Shown: one piece after another, positions 40,902 through 49,971 of the stretch
Layout: each line of letters begins with the position of its first letter
Numbering within the stretch: position 1 is the first letter of the stretch
From: JAWODU01 sp046483125
Lineage (GTDB): Bacteria > Verrucomicrobiota > Kiritimatiellia > UBA8416 > JAWODU01
DNA length: 64,000 bases
Reading direction: 5' to 3'
NCBI GenBank assembly: GCA_046483125.1
Contig: JAWODU010000019.1
Location: 1-64,000, forward strand
Translations under genes and position numbers: made by a program
The notes under the pieces: model-generated
The model's input: the letters and a program-made list of their open reading frames with translations, nothing else
Databases searched by the model: none
What the model was told of the DNA's origin: nothing

Positions 40902-43418
40902 TTACTCTTCAAGGATTTCCTTGATGTCTCTTGTGCACATCCCGGGCGAAGCCTGGCAGATGTAAAGGCCGATCTGTTCGTACCCCCCGCATTCCTGGCT
41001 GTACGGCAGGAACTCGAAGAAGAGACCCGCGCCCGGACCGTTGGCCGTCGTAACGTTGAAAGCGACTTCCCGGCCCAGCATAAGCAGTATTCTGTGCATC
41101 GCCCTTGAAGCATCGTGCCAGCCCTGGGCCACGGCCTCCAGTTCCTGGTCGTTCAGCTCGAAAATGTGGGACTTCTCCGTGTCTTTCACCAACAGCATCA
41201 TGTCGTAGGGACGGCGCATGAAGTAAGGCACGGCCAGGACTGCCGGGCCGTAGTCACGCAGGGTGAATTCCGGAGGATTTGTCTCCTGCATGTAAGCGGA
41301 AAAGAATTTGCCTTCCTTTTCCCGGAATTTCACCAGGTCGTCGTTTCTCCGCGGCATGACGTTGGCGTAGACTATCTGCTGATGGCCGTGGGCTATCGAT
41401 CCGCCCACCAGCCGCCCGTGATTTTTGATAATTGAAACGTACCTGTCTTCCCGCCCTCCGTTATCCCCGGAAAGCAGAACTTTTTCCAGCTTCCCCAGTC
41501 TCCGCATAACTATTTTACAGTCCGATACCGGCATATTGTGCCAGTCCCTGTCCTGGTAGGAAGAAGTCCACTGCAGAAAATGACAGCCGGACACTTCTTT
41601 TCCCTCCGGACCGCCGCCGGTCTTCGAGCCCTTCTGTTTCCGGCTTTCCTTTCCGTCGGGACAGACCACGGGAAACAGGTTGAAGTTTATGAACGTGAAA
41701 CCCTGGCTCAGATCCGCGACGTCCACAGCCCCGGTGGTCTTTCCCTTGGAAATAATGGAAGGGGCCCTGTTGGGATCCTCCTGGGGCGCTTCTTCCACGT
41801 TCCCCGATTCGTGGGGCCGGCGGGCCCTTGCCAGACTGTACAGGATGCGGTCGCCGTTACGCGGGTCGACCTGGTATCTTTTTTCGGGCCGGTAATCCCC
41901 GATATCGGGCTCTTCCTTCGCCAGTTTTATAATCCCGTCCCGGTCCAGTCTTTCGATGTTTTCGTTGCGGAGTATGCCCTTCAGTTTGTCGCGGGAAAAA
42001 GAAAAGCGAATCTGCAGTTCAACCGGCTTCAGTTCTATCCCGATGCTTTTCAGGAACTGGGTGCTCAGGTTCTCCCATGTAAAATGAGGTATCGTGATAT
42101 TGTAGGCTTTTCTGCCCATCTCCCTGCGCAGTGAATCGTCGCTCAGCAGTATTTCCAGCGCGCCGGCGAAGCCTTCAACGCTGTTGGCCGGCACCACAAT
42201 GACCCCGTCTCCCCGCCGCACCTTTTCTCCGCCGTCTACAGGCACCTCTTCGGCTTCCCTGCCCAGGAGATGCTCCACGGCGAACGGAACAAGGTCGCTC
42301 GCCACGGCCGGAACGCCCGTGGCCGCCGCCTCCTCAACCGACATTCCGAAGCCTTCCATTACCGAAGGCGTGCAGTACACACTGCTTGCCGCGTATATCT
42401 TCGGAAGAACGTCCCATACCGAACCGACGACTATGACGTCGTCCTCCACTTTCAGCTCCGAAATCAGCCCTCGAAGTTTCTGGGCCAGTTCCCTCTTGTT
42501 GTCGTCTATGGAGACTACAAGGAGGCTGTCTTCCGCCTTTTCATGCATCCGGGCGAAGGCGCGAATCAGAATGTCCTTCTTCTTGGTGTCGTCGGTCCTG
42601 CTGATCTCGGTTATGATCCTGCGCTTCTTTATTTCTTCGGGCTTCAGGCGGCTGTGCTCGCTGAAGAAGCACCATATCTCGCTGTCGTGAGAGAGGTCCG
42701 CGGGGTGAAAACGCCTGGGATTGACGCAGGGCGGCAGAAAGAGATCGGTGTCGTATTCGTAATCGTTTTTCAGCGAATCTCTGATAACCGATGACGTGGC
42801 GGCGATATCGTCCACGGTTTTGACGATGCCTTTTTCTTCCTCTATGCGTTCGTCGATGCGCAGGGATTCCCATGTGGACCGGTCTACGTTGCGTTTCTTC
42901 AGCGCTCCCAGGGAATGGGGTATCCAGATGTGCTTCTGATTGTACGGCAGGCGCTGATTCAGCAGAAGGCCCAGCTTCGCCCCGTCCCAGTAATGGGAAA
43001 TGATCAGATCTACCTGCGTGTCCTCCTGTATCACGTACTGTTCCAGGTTTTCCGCCAGTTTCGGAAGCTGTTCATTCATGTCTTCCTTGCGGACGAATTC
43101 CTTTTTGTCGTCCTCGACGTATAGAATCCTCTGGAGTTCGTCCTGATAATCGAGTCCCCTCCGCAGAAGCCCCGTGTTGGGATGCAGATAACCTCCCCTG
43201 TTTACTATGGTGACCTTGAACCCGGCCCTGACCAGGGCGTGTGTCATCTGGTTGACGAAAACGTTCTGCCCTCCCGTGTCGGGAAGTCCCGGTATGACGT
43301 CCCACTGATGAATACCGTGATTGGTTATCATCAGCAGATGGGGGCGTTTTGAAGCCAGAAAATCCTTGTGAAATCTTCTCCTGCGAATCTGCCTTTCGGA
43401 CTGCGGAATATCCAGCAC
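40902..43418 (-). CDS. Fusion of GT4 glycosyltransferase (sucrose-synthase-like) and GalT-like nucleotidyl domain
   Basis: An 838-residue bimodular enzyme. Residues about 25-465 form a GT-B glycosyltransferase of family GT4: nucleotide-sugar part PGLPDTGGQNVFVNQM and the EX7E-type SVMEGFGMSVEEAAATGVPA (352-371), as in sucrose-phosphate synthases. After a linker to about 560, the C-terminal domain has the GalT/HIT signature H-G-H-Q-Q at 677-681 in GGSIAHGHQQIVYANVMPRR, i.e. HxHxQ with His679 as nucleophile. The FEFLPYSQECGGYEQIGLYI region matches the GalT C-terminus. It may transfer UMP or phosphorolyse a nucleotide sugar to supply the glycosyl donor. The GTG start follows AGGAG. It is the second of two GT4 genes before the phosphatase. 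Confidence 0.8.
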   Translation of the reverse strand: MLDIPQSERQIRRRRFHKDFLASKRPHLLMITNHGIHQWDVIPGLPDTGGQNVFVNQMTHALVRAGFKVTIVNRGGYLHPNTGLLRRGLDYQDELQRILYVEDDKKEFVRKEDMNEQLPKLAENLEQYVIQEDTQVDLIISHYWDGAKLGLLLNQRLPYNQKHIWIPHSLGALKKRNVDRSTWESLRIDERIEEEKGIVKTVDDIAATSSVIRDSLKNDYEYDTDLFLPPCVNPRRFHPADLSHDSEIWCFFSEHSRLKPEEIKKRRIITEISRTDDTKKKDILIRAFARMHEKAEDSLLVVSIDDNKRELAQKLRGLISELKVEDDVIVVGSVWDVLPKIYAASSVYCTPSVMEGFGMSVEEAAATGVPAVASDLVPFAVEHLLGREAEEVPVDGGEKVRRGDGVIVVPANSVEGFAGALEILLSDDSLRREMGRKAYNITIPHFTWENLSTQFLKSIGIELKPVELQIRFSFSRDKLKGILRNENIERLDRDGIIKLAKEEPDIGDYRPEKRYQVDPRNGDRILYSLARARRPHESGNVEEAPQEDPNRAPSIISKGKTTGAVDVADLSQGFTFINFNLFPVVCPDGKESRKQKGSKTGGGPEGKEVSGCHFLQWTSSYQDRDWHNMPVSDCKIVMRRLGKLEKVLLSGDNGGREDRYVSIIKNHGRLVGGSIAHGHQQIVYANVMPRRNDDLVKFREKEGKFFSAYMQETNPPEFTLRDYGPAVLAVPYFMRRPYDMMLLVKDTEKSHIFELNDQELEAVAQGWHDASRAMHRILLMLGREVAFNVTTANGPGAGLFFEFLPYSQECGGYEQIGLYICQASPGMCTRDIKEILEE

Positions 43419-43451
43419 TGTAACTGTGCTCCTTTCTGTTATCTCGTTTAC

Positions 43452-44792
43452 TTACTCAAAAACCGATACCGCCGGGGTAAGCCTTCCCTCCACCAGGCGC
43501 AATAGCTGTTGGGCTATGCCCGTCCACGTGAACAGACTGCGGACCTTTCGCGCTCCGTGCATGGAAAGCCTCTGCCTGATGTCCGCGAACTGCAGGATTT
43601 TCGTTACGGCTATGCCGAAATCCTCCGAGTCCAGCGGGTCCGCGTAAAGAGCTTCTATCCCGTAGGCTATTGTTCTGTACAGCCCGCCCCGCGTGGTGAC
43701 TACCGTGGGCGTGCCGCAGGCCATGGCCTCCACCGCCGTCATGCCGAAAGGTTCGTACCTGCTTGGAACCGCGAATACGTCCGCGGCCCTGTAATAATCC
43801 GCCATGGCCTCGTCCGGCAGGGAGCCGGATATCCGCACTCTGTCTTCGAGCCTGTACTTCCTCACCAGCCCGTGCAGTTCCTCGCACATCGGATCTTCGG
43901 TGCTCTTGTCGTCCTCTTTGCCCACCGCCAGTCTTAAACGTGCCTTGGGTATGCGTTTGGCCGTCACCGCGAAGGCGTCTATAAGAAGATCGAACCCCTT
44001 GTTGCGGCTCAATCGACCTATTGAAGCCACCACTGGTCCCTCGTAGCCGAAGTCGCCGCGAATACGCCGTCTCATGGGTTCACCCACAGGGTAAAACCGG
44101 CTGTCGTCGTAGCCGGGCGGAATCATGCGCACTCCGTCCCGCGGCACCTCGTAATCTTTTTTCAGCATGTCTATCTGCATCGGAGAAGTGGCGATCACCA
44201 TATCGGCGTCGCGGTAAAGAAGGCGTTCGTTATGAATGCGCTCGGTGAAATTGTAAGTCTTGTCCAGTTCCTCTTCCGACGCCGAACCGTCCGCCTGCAT
44301 CTGCCTCTTTTTCCACAAGCCCAGCGAATGCGGCGTGTGCACGTGCGGAATATCAAGCGCCGCGGCCATCTTCTGCCCTGCCATGCCGCCGTCCCAGTAG
44401 TGACTGTTCACGAACTGGTAAGTCAGGCCGTTGTCCCTGATATATCTCAGGGCGCGCTCTCCCCACTCGCCCAGTTCCCTGTACAGGTGCTCTTTGGGTA
44501 TGAAATCACGGCCGCCGCAGGGTATTCGAATAATACGTACGTTCTCGGCGACTTCCTCGGTTTCGGGCTGGTCCTCGAACCGCCTGGTCCAGATATCCAC
44601 CCTGTATCCCAGCTCGGCGAGTTTTACGGACAGCTCCAGGAGATAAACCACCTGTCCCCCCGTATCCGGTGCGCCCAGCGGCGGCTCGGCGGCCACGTAC
44701 CCGTGAGTCGACACCATTGCTATCCCCTCGCGGGCCTCTCCGGGTTCGTCGTGTTTCCTTATCGGTGTGAATTCTTCTCTTTCCACGGACAT
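43452..44792 (-). CDS. GT4 glycosyltransferase, sucrose-phosphate-synthase-like
   Basis: About 446 residues from the ATG at 44792, which has AAGGAG five bases upstream. The frame is open to a GTG at 44903, but that N-terminus is acidic and unlike the family. Landmarks are APDTGGQVVYLLELSVKLAE, FVNSHYWDGGMAGQKMAA, HTPHSLGLWKK, SIGRLSRNKGFDLLI and the EX7E motif in PSRYEPFGMTAVEAMACGTP, all typical of sucrose-phosphate and sucrose synthases. It would make sucrose-6-phosphate from a nucleotide glucose and fructose-6-phosphate in the cytoplasm. Other GT4 osmolyte enzymes, for example for glucosylglycerate, share these motifs. It is the first of the sucrose gene triplet. Confidence 0.85.
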   Translation of the reverse strand: MSVEREEFTPIRKHDEPGEAREGIAMVSTHGYVAAEPPLGAPDTGGQVVYLLELSVKLAELGYRVDIWTRRFEDQPETEEVAENVRIIRIPCGGRDFIPKEHLYRELGEWGERALRYIRDNGLTYQFVNSHYWDGGMAGQKMAAALDIPHVHTPHSLGLWKKRQMQADGSASEEELDKTYNFTERIHNERLLYRDADMVIATSPMQIDMLKKDYEVPRDGVRMIPPGYDDSRFYPVGEPMRRRIRGDFGYEGPVVASIGRLSRNKGFDLLIDAFAVTAKRIPKARLRLAVGKEDDKSTEDPMCEELHGLVRKYRLEDRVRISGSLPDEAMADYYRAADVFAVPSRYEPFGMTAVEAMACGTPTVVTTRGGLYRTIAYGIEALYADPLDSEDFGIAVTKILQFADIRQRLSMHGARKVRSLFTWTGIAQQLLRLVEGRLTPAVSVFE

Positions 44793-44913
44793 CCCTTCTC
44801 CTTCCCCATTGTCTCCGCTTACCGTTTCCGGTTCCATGGAATGCTCAATTGCGGCTTCCTCGTCTTCTTTCATGACAACTGCGCTTTCCGCCCCGCCGGC
44901 CACGGCGGGACTG

Positions 44914-46203
44914 CTACCGTTTGTCTATTTCCAGTATACCCACCAGTCCATGCGCGCATCCCTGACCCTGTTGAAGTTTTGTGGCCACGTGCCTCAGCGC
45001 GTAACCGAGCTGAGGTTCGATAATATTTTCCCTCGGAAGACCCATACCCAGCCACCCCGTGCCCTGAATGACTCTCTGCATTCTCCTCAGCATGTCGCGT
45101 ACCGGCTCCGGGGCCGCGGGCAGAGGTTCCGGCAGGGGGCCCCCGAACCTTTCGCTTTCCTCGTCGAACAGTTCAAGCAGTTCGGCCGTGTAGCTTATCA
45201 GGTAGTTCCAGCAGGCCTGCATATTCTCGAAATACCTGTTCAGAAAGTCAAAACCCTGCCTGGGGACGTAATCAATCTTAACATTCTGCAGGTCGGTCCG
45301 CACATTCACCTCGTGAAGCGAGTTGATGCCGCTCCGGATAGGCTGTGCGTACGGGTTGTAGTCGCCGGTGTCCATATGGCGCCCGGTAAAAATGGACCTG
45401 TCGTAAAAACATACGGGGTTGATCTTCACGCGGGCACGGCGGCTTGCTTCAGTTATGATATTCTCCGCTTCCGCGCGGCTCATTAATCTCAGCGTCAGGT
45501 GTTCCAGCTCGCTTCGCCTCGCTTCCCGCTCATCCTCGTCATAGATATAGGACACCACGTAGTCCATGTTCTTCAGTTCCGAGGGCTCTTTTTTCCACAA
45601 ACTCTGCCACTCGTACGAATACCGCCCTATCCAGTCGCAGTGCACAATAGTGTAATTCCTCGCCTGCGAAGCGATATCGCATAAAAGCTGGATCATCGTC
45701 TCATCGTCATTGAGATGCGAACAGGTCCCGAATGACGAAAAATAAAGATCATACGGATCCTCGCCGTCCACCGCGGGCAGTCCTTGTGTGAAATCGCCTT
45801 GTTCAAACATCACTTTCGGCTCGTTCCCGTAGATTCCAGCGGCCTGGTCCAGCAGGTCCCTGTTGAGATCGACGCCCTTGTAAAGTCCAAGGACATCGGG
45901 CGAAAGCAGGTCCGTTTCCACCTGCTGTAGATCGGCGTCACGCTGACGTACACCCGCCAGGAGCTCGTAACCGTCCGCGCTCCCACAGCCAAGGTCCAGG
46001 ATTCTCACCCTTCTCAGGTCCCGCCTGCAGTTCTTTATCAGCTTCAACAGATACGGGCGGAGATAATGACGCGTGATTTCGTCCTCCCAGAACCGCCGCA
46101 CGTTGTCGTATTTGCCTACAAGCCCGGATTTCTTCGCGTAAAGCCCGCTTTTCACCGCTTCGGTATAAGCAGACATCTGGTCGTTTTCGGGGTTTTCGCT
46201 CAC
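44914..46203 (-). CDS. SAM-dependent methyltransferase (class I), substrate unknown
   Basis: A 429-residue protein. The class I fold has motif I ILDLGCGSADGYELL (about 68-82) and the acidic ribose-binding strand YKGVDLNRDLLDQAAGIYG, with motif IV near DLYFSSFGTCSHLND. The C-terminal 200 residues show no membrane segments and extend beyond the basic fold. It sits between the MttB-type genes and the sucrose genes, ten bases after mttB copy 2. A role in N-methylation of a solute (as in the glycine and sarcosine methyltransferases that make betaine) fits the context, but no specific motif proves it. The GTG start has AGGAG. Confidence 0.75.
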   Translation of the reverse strand: MSENPENDQMSAYTEAVKSGLYAKKSGLVGKYDNVRRFWEDEITRHYLRPYLLKLIKNCRRDLRRVRILDLGCGSADGYELLAGVRQRDADLQQVETDLLSPDVLGLYKGVDLNRDLLDQAAGIYGNEPKVMFEQGDFTQGLPAVDGEDPYDLYFSSFGTCSHLNDDETMIQLLCDIASQARNYTIVHCDWIGRYSYEWQSLWKKEPSELKNMDYVVSYIYDEDEREARRSELEHLTLRLMSRAEAENIITEASRRARVKINPVCFYDRSIFTGRHMDTGDYNPYAQPIRSGINSLHEVNVRTDLQNVKIDYVPRQGFDFLNRYFENMQACWNYLISYTAELLELFDEESERFGGPLPEPLPAAPEPVRDMLRRMQRVIQGTGWLGMGLPRENIIEPQLGYALRHVATKLQQGQGCAHGLVGILEIDKR

Positions 46204-46212
46204 GATATACTC

Positions 46213-47688
46213 CTATTTCAGTGTCTGCGGCAGTATGCCCGGTATTTCTCTTCTGATGTGCTCCGCCACTTCATCGGGCAGAGGATTGCGTTCCTGCTCC
46301 ATGATCTGCTCGTACTGCCGGTGCGCGGCCCAGAGTGCTCCATGCTCTTCGTCTTCCAGCGGGTACTTTACGTAAACGGACTCACGGGACGGGAGCGGAA
46401 GGTGGTAGATAAAGGTTTTCTGGTCTTCCGCCATTACTTCCCTGATCGTGGAAAGGACTTCTTCGGTCCCGTCCTCGGAAAAGCCGGGCTCCTTGAGCAT
46501 ATGCTTAATGAACCCTATGTGGGCGTCGTCCATGACCGCCTGTTCCGGGCAGAAAATGTTGGTCCTTTCCAGGAGACCGAAGGCGTAATGAATGTACTGG
46601 GCGCCCCCGCGCGGCACCGAAGCCAGCGTCAGGATCTTTTCAGCCGTCGCCTGTATGCCCGGAGCGGGCGCATCCGCCACACCCGCCGTGGAATAACACG
46701 GAATGCCGTAGAAGCGCGCCATCTGCGCGCAGTCGATATTGTAGTGGCTGAATTCGGGCGCGCCGTACATGTCGTTCAGGTTGTCGAGCCTCGTGCGCAC
46801 GGGAACGGCGCCGTAGAGTATGGAACTGCCGGGCTGGACCATCTGGTTGAGTGTTATGCCGGCGAGCAGTTCCGCGTTTATCAGCGCCGTCATGCCGAAT
46901 TCGTCGAACGGTCCCGTGGCCCCTCCCATGGGACAGCTCGATATGACAACGGGCTGGCGCCGCCTGGCTATTTCCATAAACGTCTCCGCCGTGTCCTCCA
47001 CCAGCTGTAAAGGGCTCTTGACCGCACAGCAGATAAACGAAATCACCGGATTGGTCTTGAAAGCTTCCTTCCCGCCGGCCACTATTTCGGCCATTTTCAA
47101 GACTTCGTCGAGCGAGTCGATATCCGTCAGTCCGGCCTGAACGTGCTTCGTTATGTTGTTAAGGCTGGCCAGGAACTTGTTCACGTCCTTGTTGCGTGCG
47201 GTAACTTCCTCATCCTGAATGTTGACACAGCGGATGAAGAAGTCGAGATTGGGCAGATGATCGCACAGATGGGCGGCCCTGCACAGCCGTTGGATGGAAC
47301 CGTTCTCTCTGCTGAATACCGGCTTGCCGTCTTCAAAAGAGACGTCCAGCCATATGTTCGTCTCCGACCCGCTCCCGAACCGCACGCGCGGCTCCCCGGC
47401 ATTCAGGATAAGCCGGTTGTCCGGGTTTCTCGCGCCCAGCACCACCGTGGAAGGCGCCGATTCCACCGCCCTGCTTACCATGTCGGACGGAATGCGGACA
47501 CGACTGCAGTCTTTGGCGTCTTCAACCGCCGCGCCGGCCTTTTGGAATACCTTCGCGGCCTTTTCGTTGTAACACAGAAGCCCGGGATCCTGGAGCATCT
47601 CCCTGGATGCCGCGTCTACCTGGGCAATCTGCTTCTCCGAGAGTCGCAGGTAGGGTTTTACGAGCACTCCCTCACGCTGTTTCTTCAT
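46213..47688 (-). CDS. MttB-family methyltransferase (non-pyrrolysine), copy 2
   Basis: A 491-residue TIM-barrel protein of the MttB superfamily, which transfers methyl from quaternary or tertiary amines (trimethylamine, glycine betaine, carnitine, proline betaine) to a corrinoid protein. The start ATG at 47688 is preceded by GAAGGGAAG; upstream frame is spurious. Features are FGSGSETNIWLDVSFEDGKP, then IDSLDEVLKMAEIVAGGKEA and GAPEFSHYNIDCAQMARFYG. No in-frame amber codon appears where MttB has pyrrolysine, so MtgB-like function is more probable than trimethylamine use. It diverges clearly from the upstream copy. No corrinoid (MttC) gene is in the window. Confidence 0.85.
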   Translation of the reverse strand: MKKQREGVLVKPYLRLSEKQIAQVDAASREMLQDPGLLCYNEKAAKVFQKAGAAVEDAKDCSRVRIPSDMVSRAVESAPSTVVLGARNPDNRLILNAGEPRVRFGSGSETNIWLDVSFEDGKPVFSRENGSIQRLCRAAHLCDHLPNLDFFIRCVNIQDEEVTARNKDVNKFLASLNNITKHVQAGLTDIDSLDEVLKMAEIVAGGKEAFKTNPVISFICCAVKSPLQLVEDTAETFMEIARRRQPVVISSCPMGGATGPFDEFGMTALINAELLAGITLNQMVQPGSSILYGAVPVRTRLDNLNDMYGAPEFSHYNIDCAQMARFYGIPCYSTAGVADAPAPGIQATAEKILTLASVPRGGAQYIHYAFGLLERTNIFCPEQAVMDDAHIGFIKHMLKEPGFSEDGTEEVLSTIREVMAEDQKTFIYHLPLPSRESVYVKYPLEDEEHGALWAAHRQYEQIMEQERNPLPDEVAEHIRREIPGILPQTLK

Positions 47689-47776
47689 GACTTCCCTTCT
47701 GTTTTCTTTTTTCGGAATAGGTCCCACGGTTGCCACAGCAGTTGCCATGCGCCCCGGCCGCGGAGACACGATCGCC

Positions 47777-49243
47777 TCATTCTACACCGGGTGTACGGAT
47801 CTCCGGGCAGGTTTTCAGAATATCGCTCCGCAGAGACGGCTCTATCAGTTCGGGCGCCTGCCCCTTGCGCACCTCGGCCACGAAGGCCCTTGCCCTGGAC
47901 AGGGCGTCGTCATCCGGCCCCATGCTTTCGCGCCTGTCCCGGTTGGAGAGTTTCGGCTCGAAAAATTCGCCGCGCATATATCTGATCGTGTGCTCCTCCG
48001 CGAGGTAATCTTTCCCCGGCCCCTTTTTGATCATTACGTCGGTTGCCAGGGTGCCCCTGTCCACCTCGATTCCCCTGAGTACTCTCTGGCACATCCCCAG
48101 TATTTCGTTGTCCATCGCAAGCTTTTCGTAGGAGACCGTAAGGTCCGTTTCCATCAGCCCGGCAATATCGTGAATATAATTCGCCCCGCTCATGGCCACC
48201 AGCAGACTGGACATTGCGCTCTCGTACGCCGCCTGGATATCCACTTCTTTGGCGTCGGTCGTTCCGCCGGTCGAATACAGAGGTATCTCGAAATACTGGG
48301 CCATTTGAGAAACCGCGGCGTTTATCATGGCCCTTTCTATGGCGCCGCCCACGTGGTTCATGGTGCGGAGATTCGTGACCGATCCCACGCTCCCGCATAT
48401 GCCGGGAGCCCCCCTGCGCACCGACTGAACCAGCGCTATCCCGCCGAGTGTTTCGGCAATGTGGGTCAGGACGTTCCCGGCCAGTGTTATCGGAGATGTG
48501 GTTCCGCATATCGGCTCGGTAGGCATTACAACCGGCAGGCCCTTCCCCGCAAGGTAACAGCTTATTTCGCCGTAGTGGTCGTCTATTTTAAAAGGGCTGA
48601 TAACCAGCGTAATGAAAGATACAAATGGCTTCTCGGCCAGCGCCTCGGCGCCGCCGGCCAGTTTTTCCGCGATTTCAACGGCCCGACGGCATCCGTTCAT
48701 GGTGTATATACCGCCCATCACGTGCTTGGTGGTGTTGTCAAAGGCATGAAAGAACCGGTTGGCGTCGATTTCCTCCCTCTCTTCTATGTCGTTGGGAAAC
48801 ACGTTAATGGTAAAAAGATGGATATTCTCAAGAGCCTGCACCATACGGGCGTTAAGTATGACGTCGGTAACCGTCGAAGGCCGCCTTTCCCCGGTGTCAG
48901 GGTCCAGTACGTATATCGCCGTTCCCCCGGTGCCGTAATGGACGCGGTTTTTTTCGAGCACGCAGTCGGTTTTTCCGTCACGCGAGTAAAGAGTTACGCT
49001 TGAAGGGTTGGAGGAAACCGCGTCTTCAACCAGGCTCCGGGACAGCTTGACCGTGGACGTTTCCTCGTCAACTTCGGCTCCCGCATTCCTGAAGGCCTCC
49101 CTTGCGGCCTTTGAATAGACCAGCATGCCCGCCTTTTCCAGAATCTCGAAAGCCGATTCGGCTATTTCCTTTACATCCCGGTCCGAAAGGGGCCTGTACA
49201 GCGATGACCTGAGCCCGTGTTTTTCATGTTTCAATTCAGTCAT
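47777..49243 (-). CDS. MttB-family methyltransferase (non-pyrrolysine), copy 1
   Basis: A 488-residue member of the MttB superfamily, paralogous to the gene just downstream. Landmarks are the N-terminal AFEILEKAGMLVYSKAAREA, then GTGGTAIYVLDPDTGERRPS, ICGTTSPITLAGNVLTHIAE and QMAQYFEIPLYSTGGTTDAK. The C-terminal AEEHTIRYMRGEFFEPKLSN segment is typical of family members in anaerobes. No internal amber codon is seen. It is the first gene of the osmolyte operon, with AAAAGG before the ATG. Absence of corrinoid and activation (RamA) genes means the methyl acceptor must be encoded elsewhere, or the role is unconventional. Confidence 0.87.
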   Translation of the reverse strand: MTELKHEKHGLRSSLYRPLSDRDVKEIAESAFEILEKAGMLVYSKAAREAFRNAGAEVDEETSTVKLSRSLVEDAVSSNPSSVTLYSRDGKTDCVLEKNRVHYGTGGTAIYVLDPDTGERRPSTVTDVILNARMVQALENIHLFTINVFPNDIEEREEIDANRFFHAFDNTTKHVMGGIYTMNGCRRAVEIAEKLAGGAEALAEKPFVSFITLVISPFKIDDHYGEISCYLAGKGLPVVMPTEPICGTTSPITLAGNVLTHIAETLGGIALVQSVRRGAPGICGSVGSVTNLRTMNHVGGAIERAMINAAVSQMAQYFEIPLYSTGGTTDAKEVDIQAAYESAMSSLLVAMSGANYIHDIAGLMETDLTVSYEKLAMDNEILGMCQRVLRGIEVDRGTLATDVMIKKGPGKDYLAEEHTIRYMRGEFFEPKLSNRDRRESMGPDDDALSRARAFVAEVRKGQAPELIEPSLRSDILKTCPEIRTPGVE

Positions 49244-49510
49244 AATACCTTTTCCCTTCTCAATCGGCCCCTACGCCACACGGCCGGCCGGGCTTTTCGG
49301 CCCGCCGGTCGCTGTACCGTCCGGTACGCGGATTTTCGAGCAATATAACCCCCGACCCGCCTGCCGGTTAAAACCTGTAGCGTCTACAGTACCCGCGGGC
49401 GCCGGTGAATTCAAGCCTAAATACGCGGGCGTACGAAGTGCTCGTCGTAAAATTACATGACATGATGGCCCGTTGGCTGATATTCTTACATTTGAAACAG
49501 GAGCAAAGAT
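49244..49510. promoter_or_regulatory. Divergent leader upstream of the osmolyte operon, with dyads
   Basis: This 267-base gap between mttB copy 1 and the ZIP fragment must hold the operon's promoter. I see a GTACCGTCCGGTAC dyad at about 49313-49326 and a CTGTAG-CGT-CTACAG dyad at 49375-49389, either of which could be an operator. No -35/-10 pair is convincing. A G/C-rich hairpin-like stretch lies at about 49280-49310. Confidence 0.35.
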
Positions 49511-49687
49511 ATGAGGGAAAACCTGATATTGGCCTTCGTTTTGACTGCTTTGGCCGCCGGCCTGGCCACCGGTATAGGCAGTATTCTGGATCTTTTCGCG
49601 AAAAATACAAATCACCGCTATTTATCGGTGTCCCTGGGTTTTTCGGCGGGAGTAATGATCTACGTGTCTTTCGCGGGAACCGGTTGA
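49511..49687 (+). pseudogene. 5' fragment of a ZIP (ZupT-like) metal transporter
   Basis: An ATG at 49511 opens a frame MRENLILAFVLTALAAGLAT, then GIGSILDLFAKNTNHRYLSV and SLGFSAGVMIYVSFAGTG, ending in a stop after 58 residues. This is the first transmembrane pair of ZupT-type zinc/iron permeases; the normal protein is about 250-270 residues. Rubredoxin follows with no sign of the missing part. Either the gene was truncated by deletion or a very short membrane peptide is made. Too little remains for transport. Confidence 0.7.
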
Positions 49688-49784
49688 CGACTGCGGGCGA
49701 CGATTACGGATTACGAGAAAAACGCTCTCAATCGTCCGCCGTAGTCGTCGCCGTAATCGTTAACCGGAAGGGAAGAGGAATAAC

Positions 49785-49946
49785 ATGAAAAAATACGTAT
49801 GCGATGTCTGCGGTTATATCTACGATCCGGAAAAAGGCGATCCCGAAAACGGCATACAGCCCGGCACCGCTTTTGAGGAAGTGCCCGGCGACTGGGTATG
49901 CCCGGAATGCGGTGTGGGAAAGGAAGATTTCTCGCCCGCGGAATAA
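49785..49946 (+). CDS. Rubredoxin
   Basis: A 53-residue FeCys4 electron carrier. It begins MKKYVCDVCGYIYDPEKGDP, then ENGIQPGTAFEEVPGDWVCP and ECGVGKEDFSPAE; iron ligands are Cys6, Cys9, Cys39 and Cys42. The start ATG at 49785 follows GGAAGAGGAA. Rubredoxins typically serve oxidative-stress or oxygen-reduction chains in anaerobes. The TIGR02757 gene begins 26 bases downstream; a functional link is not implied by sequence. Confidence 0.95.
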   Translation: MKKYVCDVCGYIYDPEKGDPENGIQPGTAFEEVPGDWVCPECGVGKEDFSPAE

Positions 49947-49971
49947 GTTCCCCCGGCGGCAAACCGTTTTC

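Noticed and set aside
44793..44903. Extra N-terminus of the GT4 enzyme from a GTG at 44903
   Set aside because: The segment is acidic and unconserved; ATG 44792 with AAGGAG is a better start. It remains possible.
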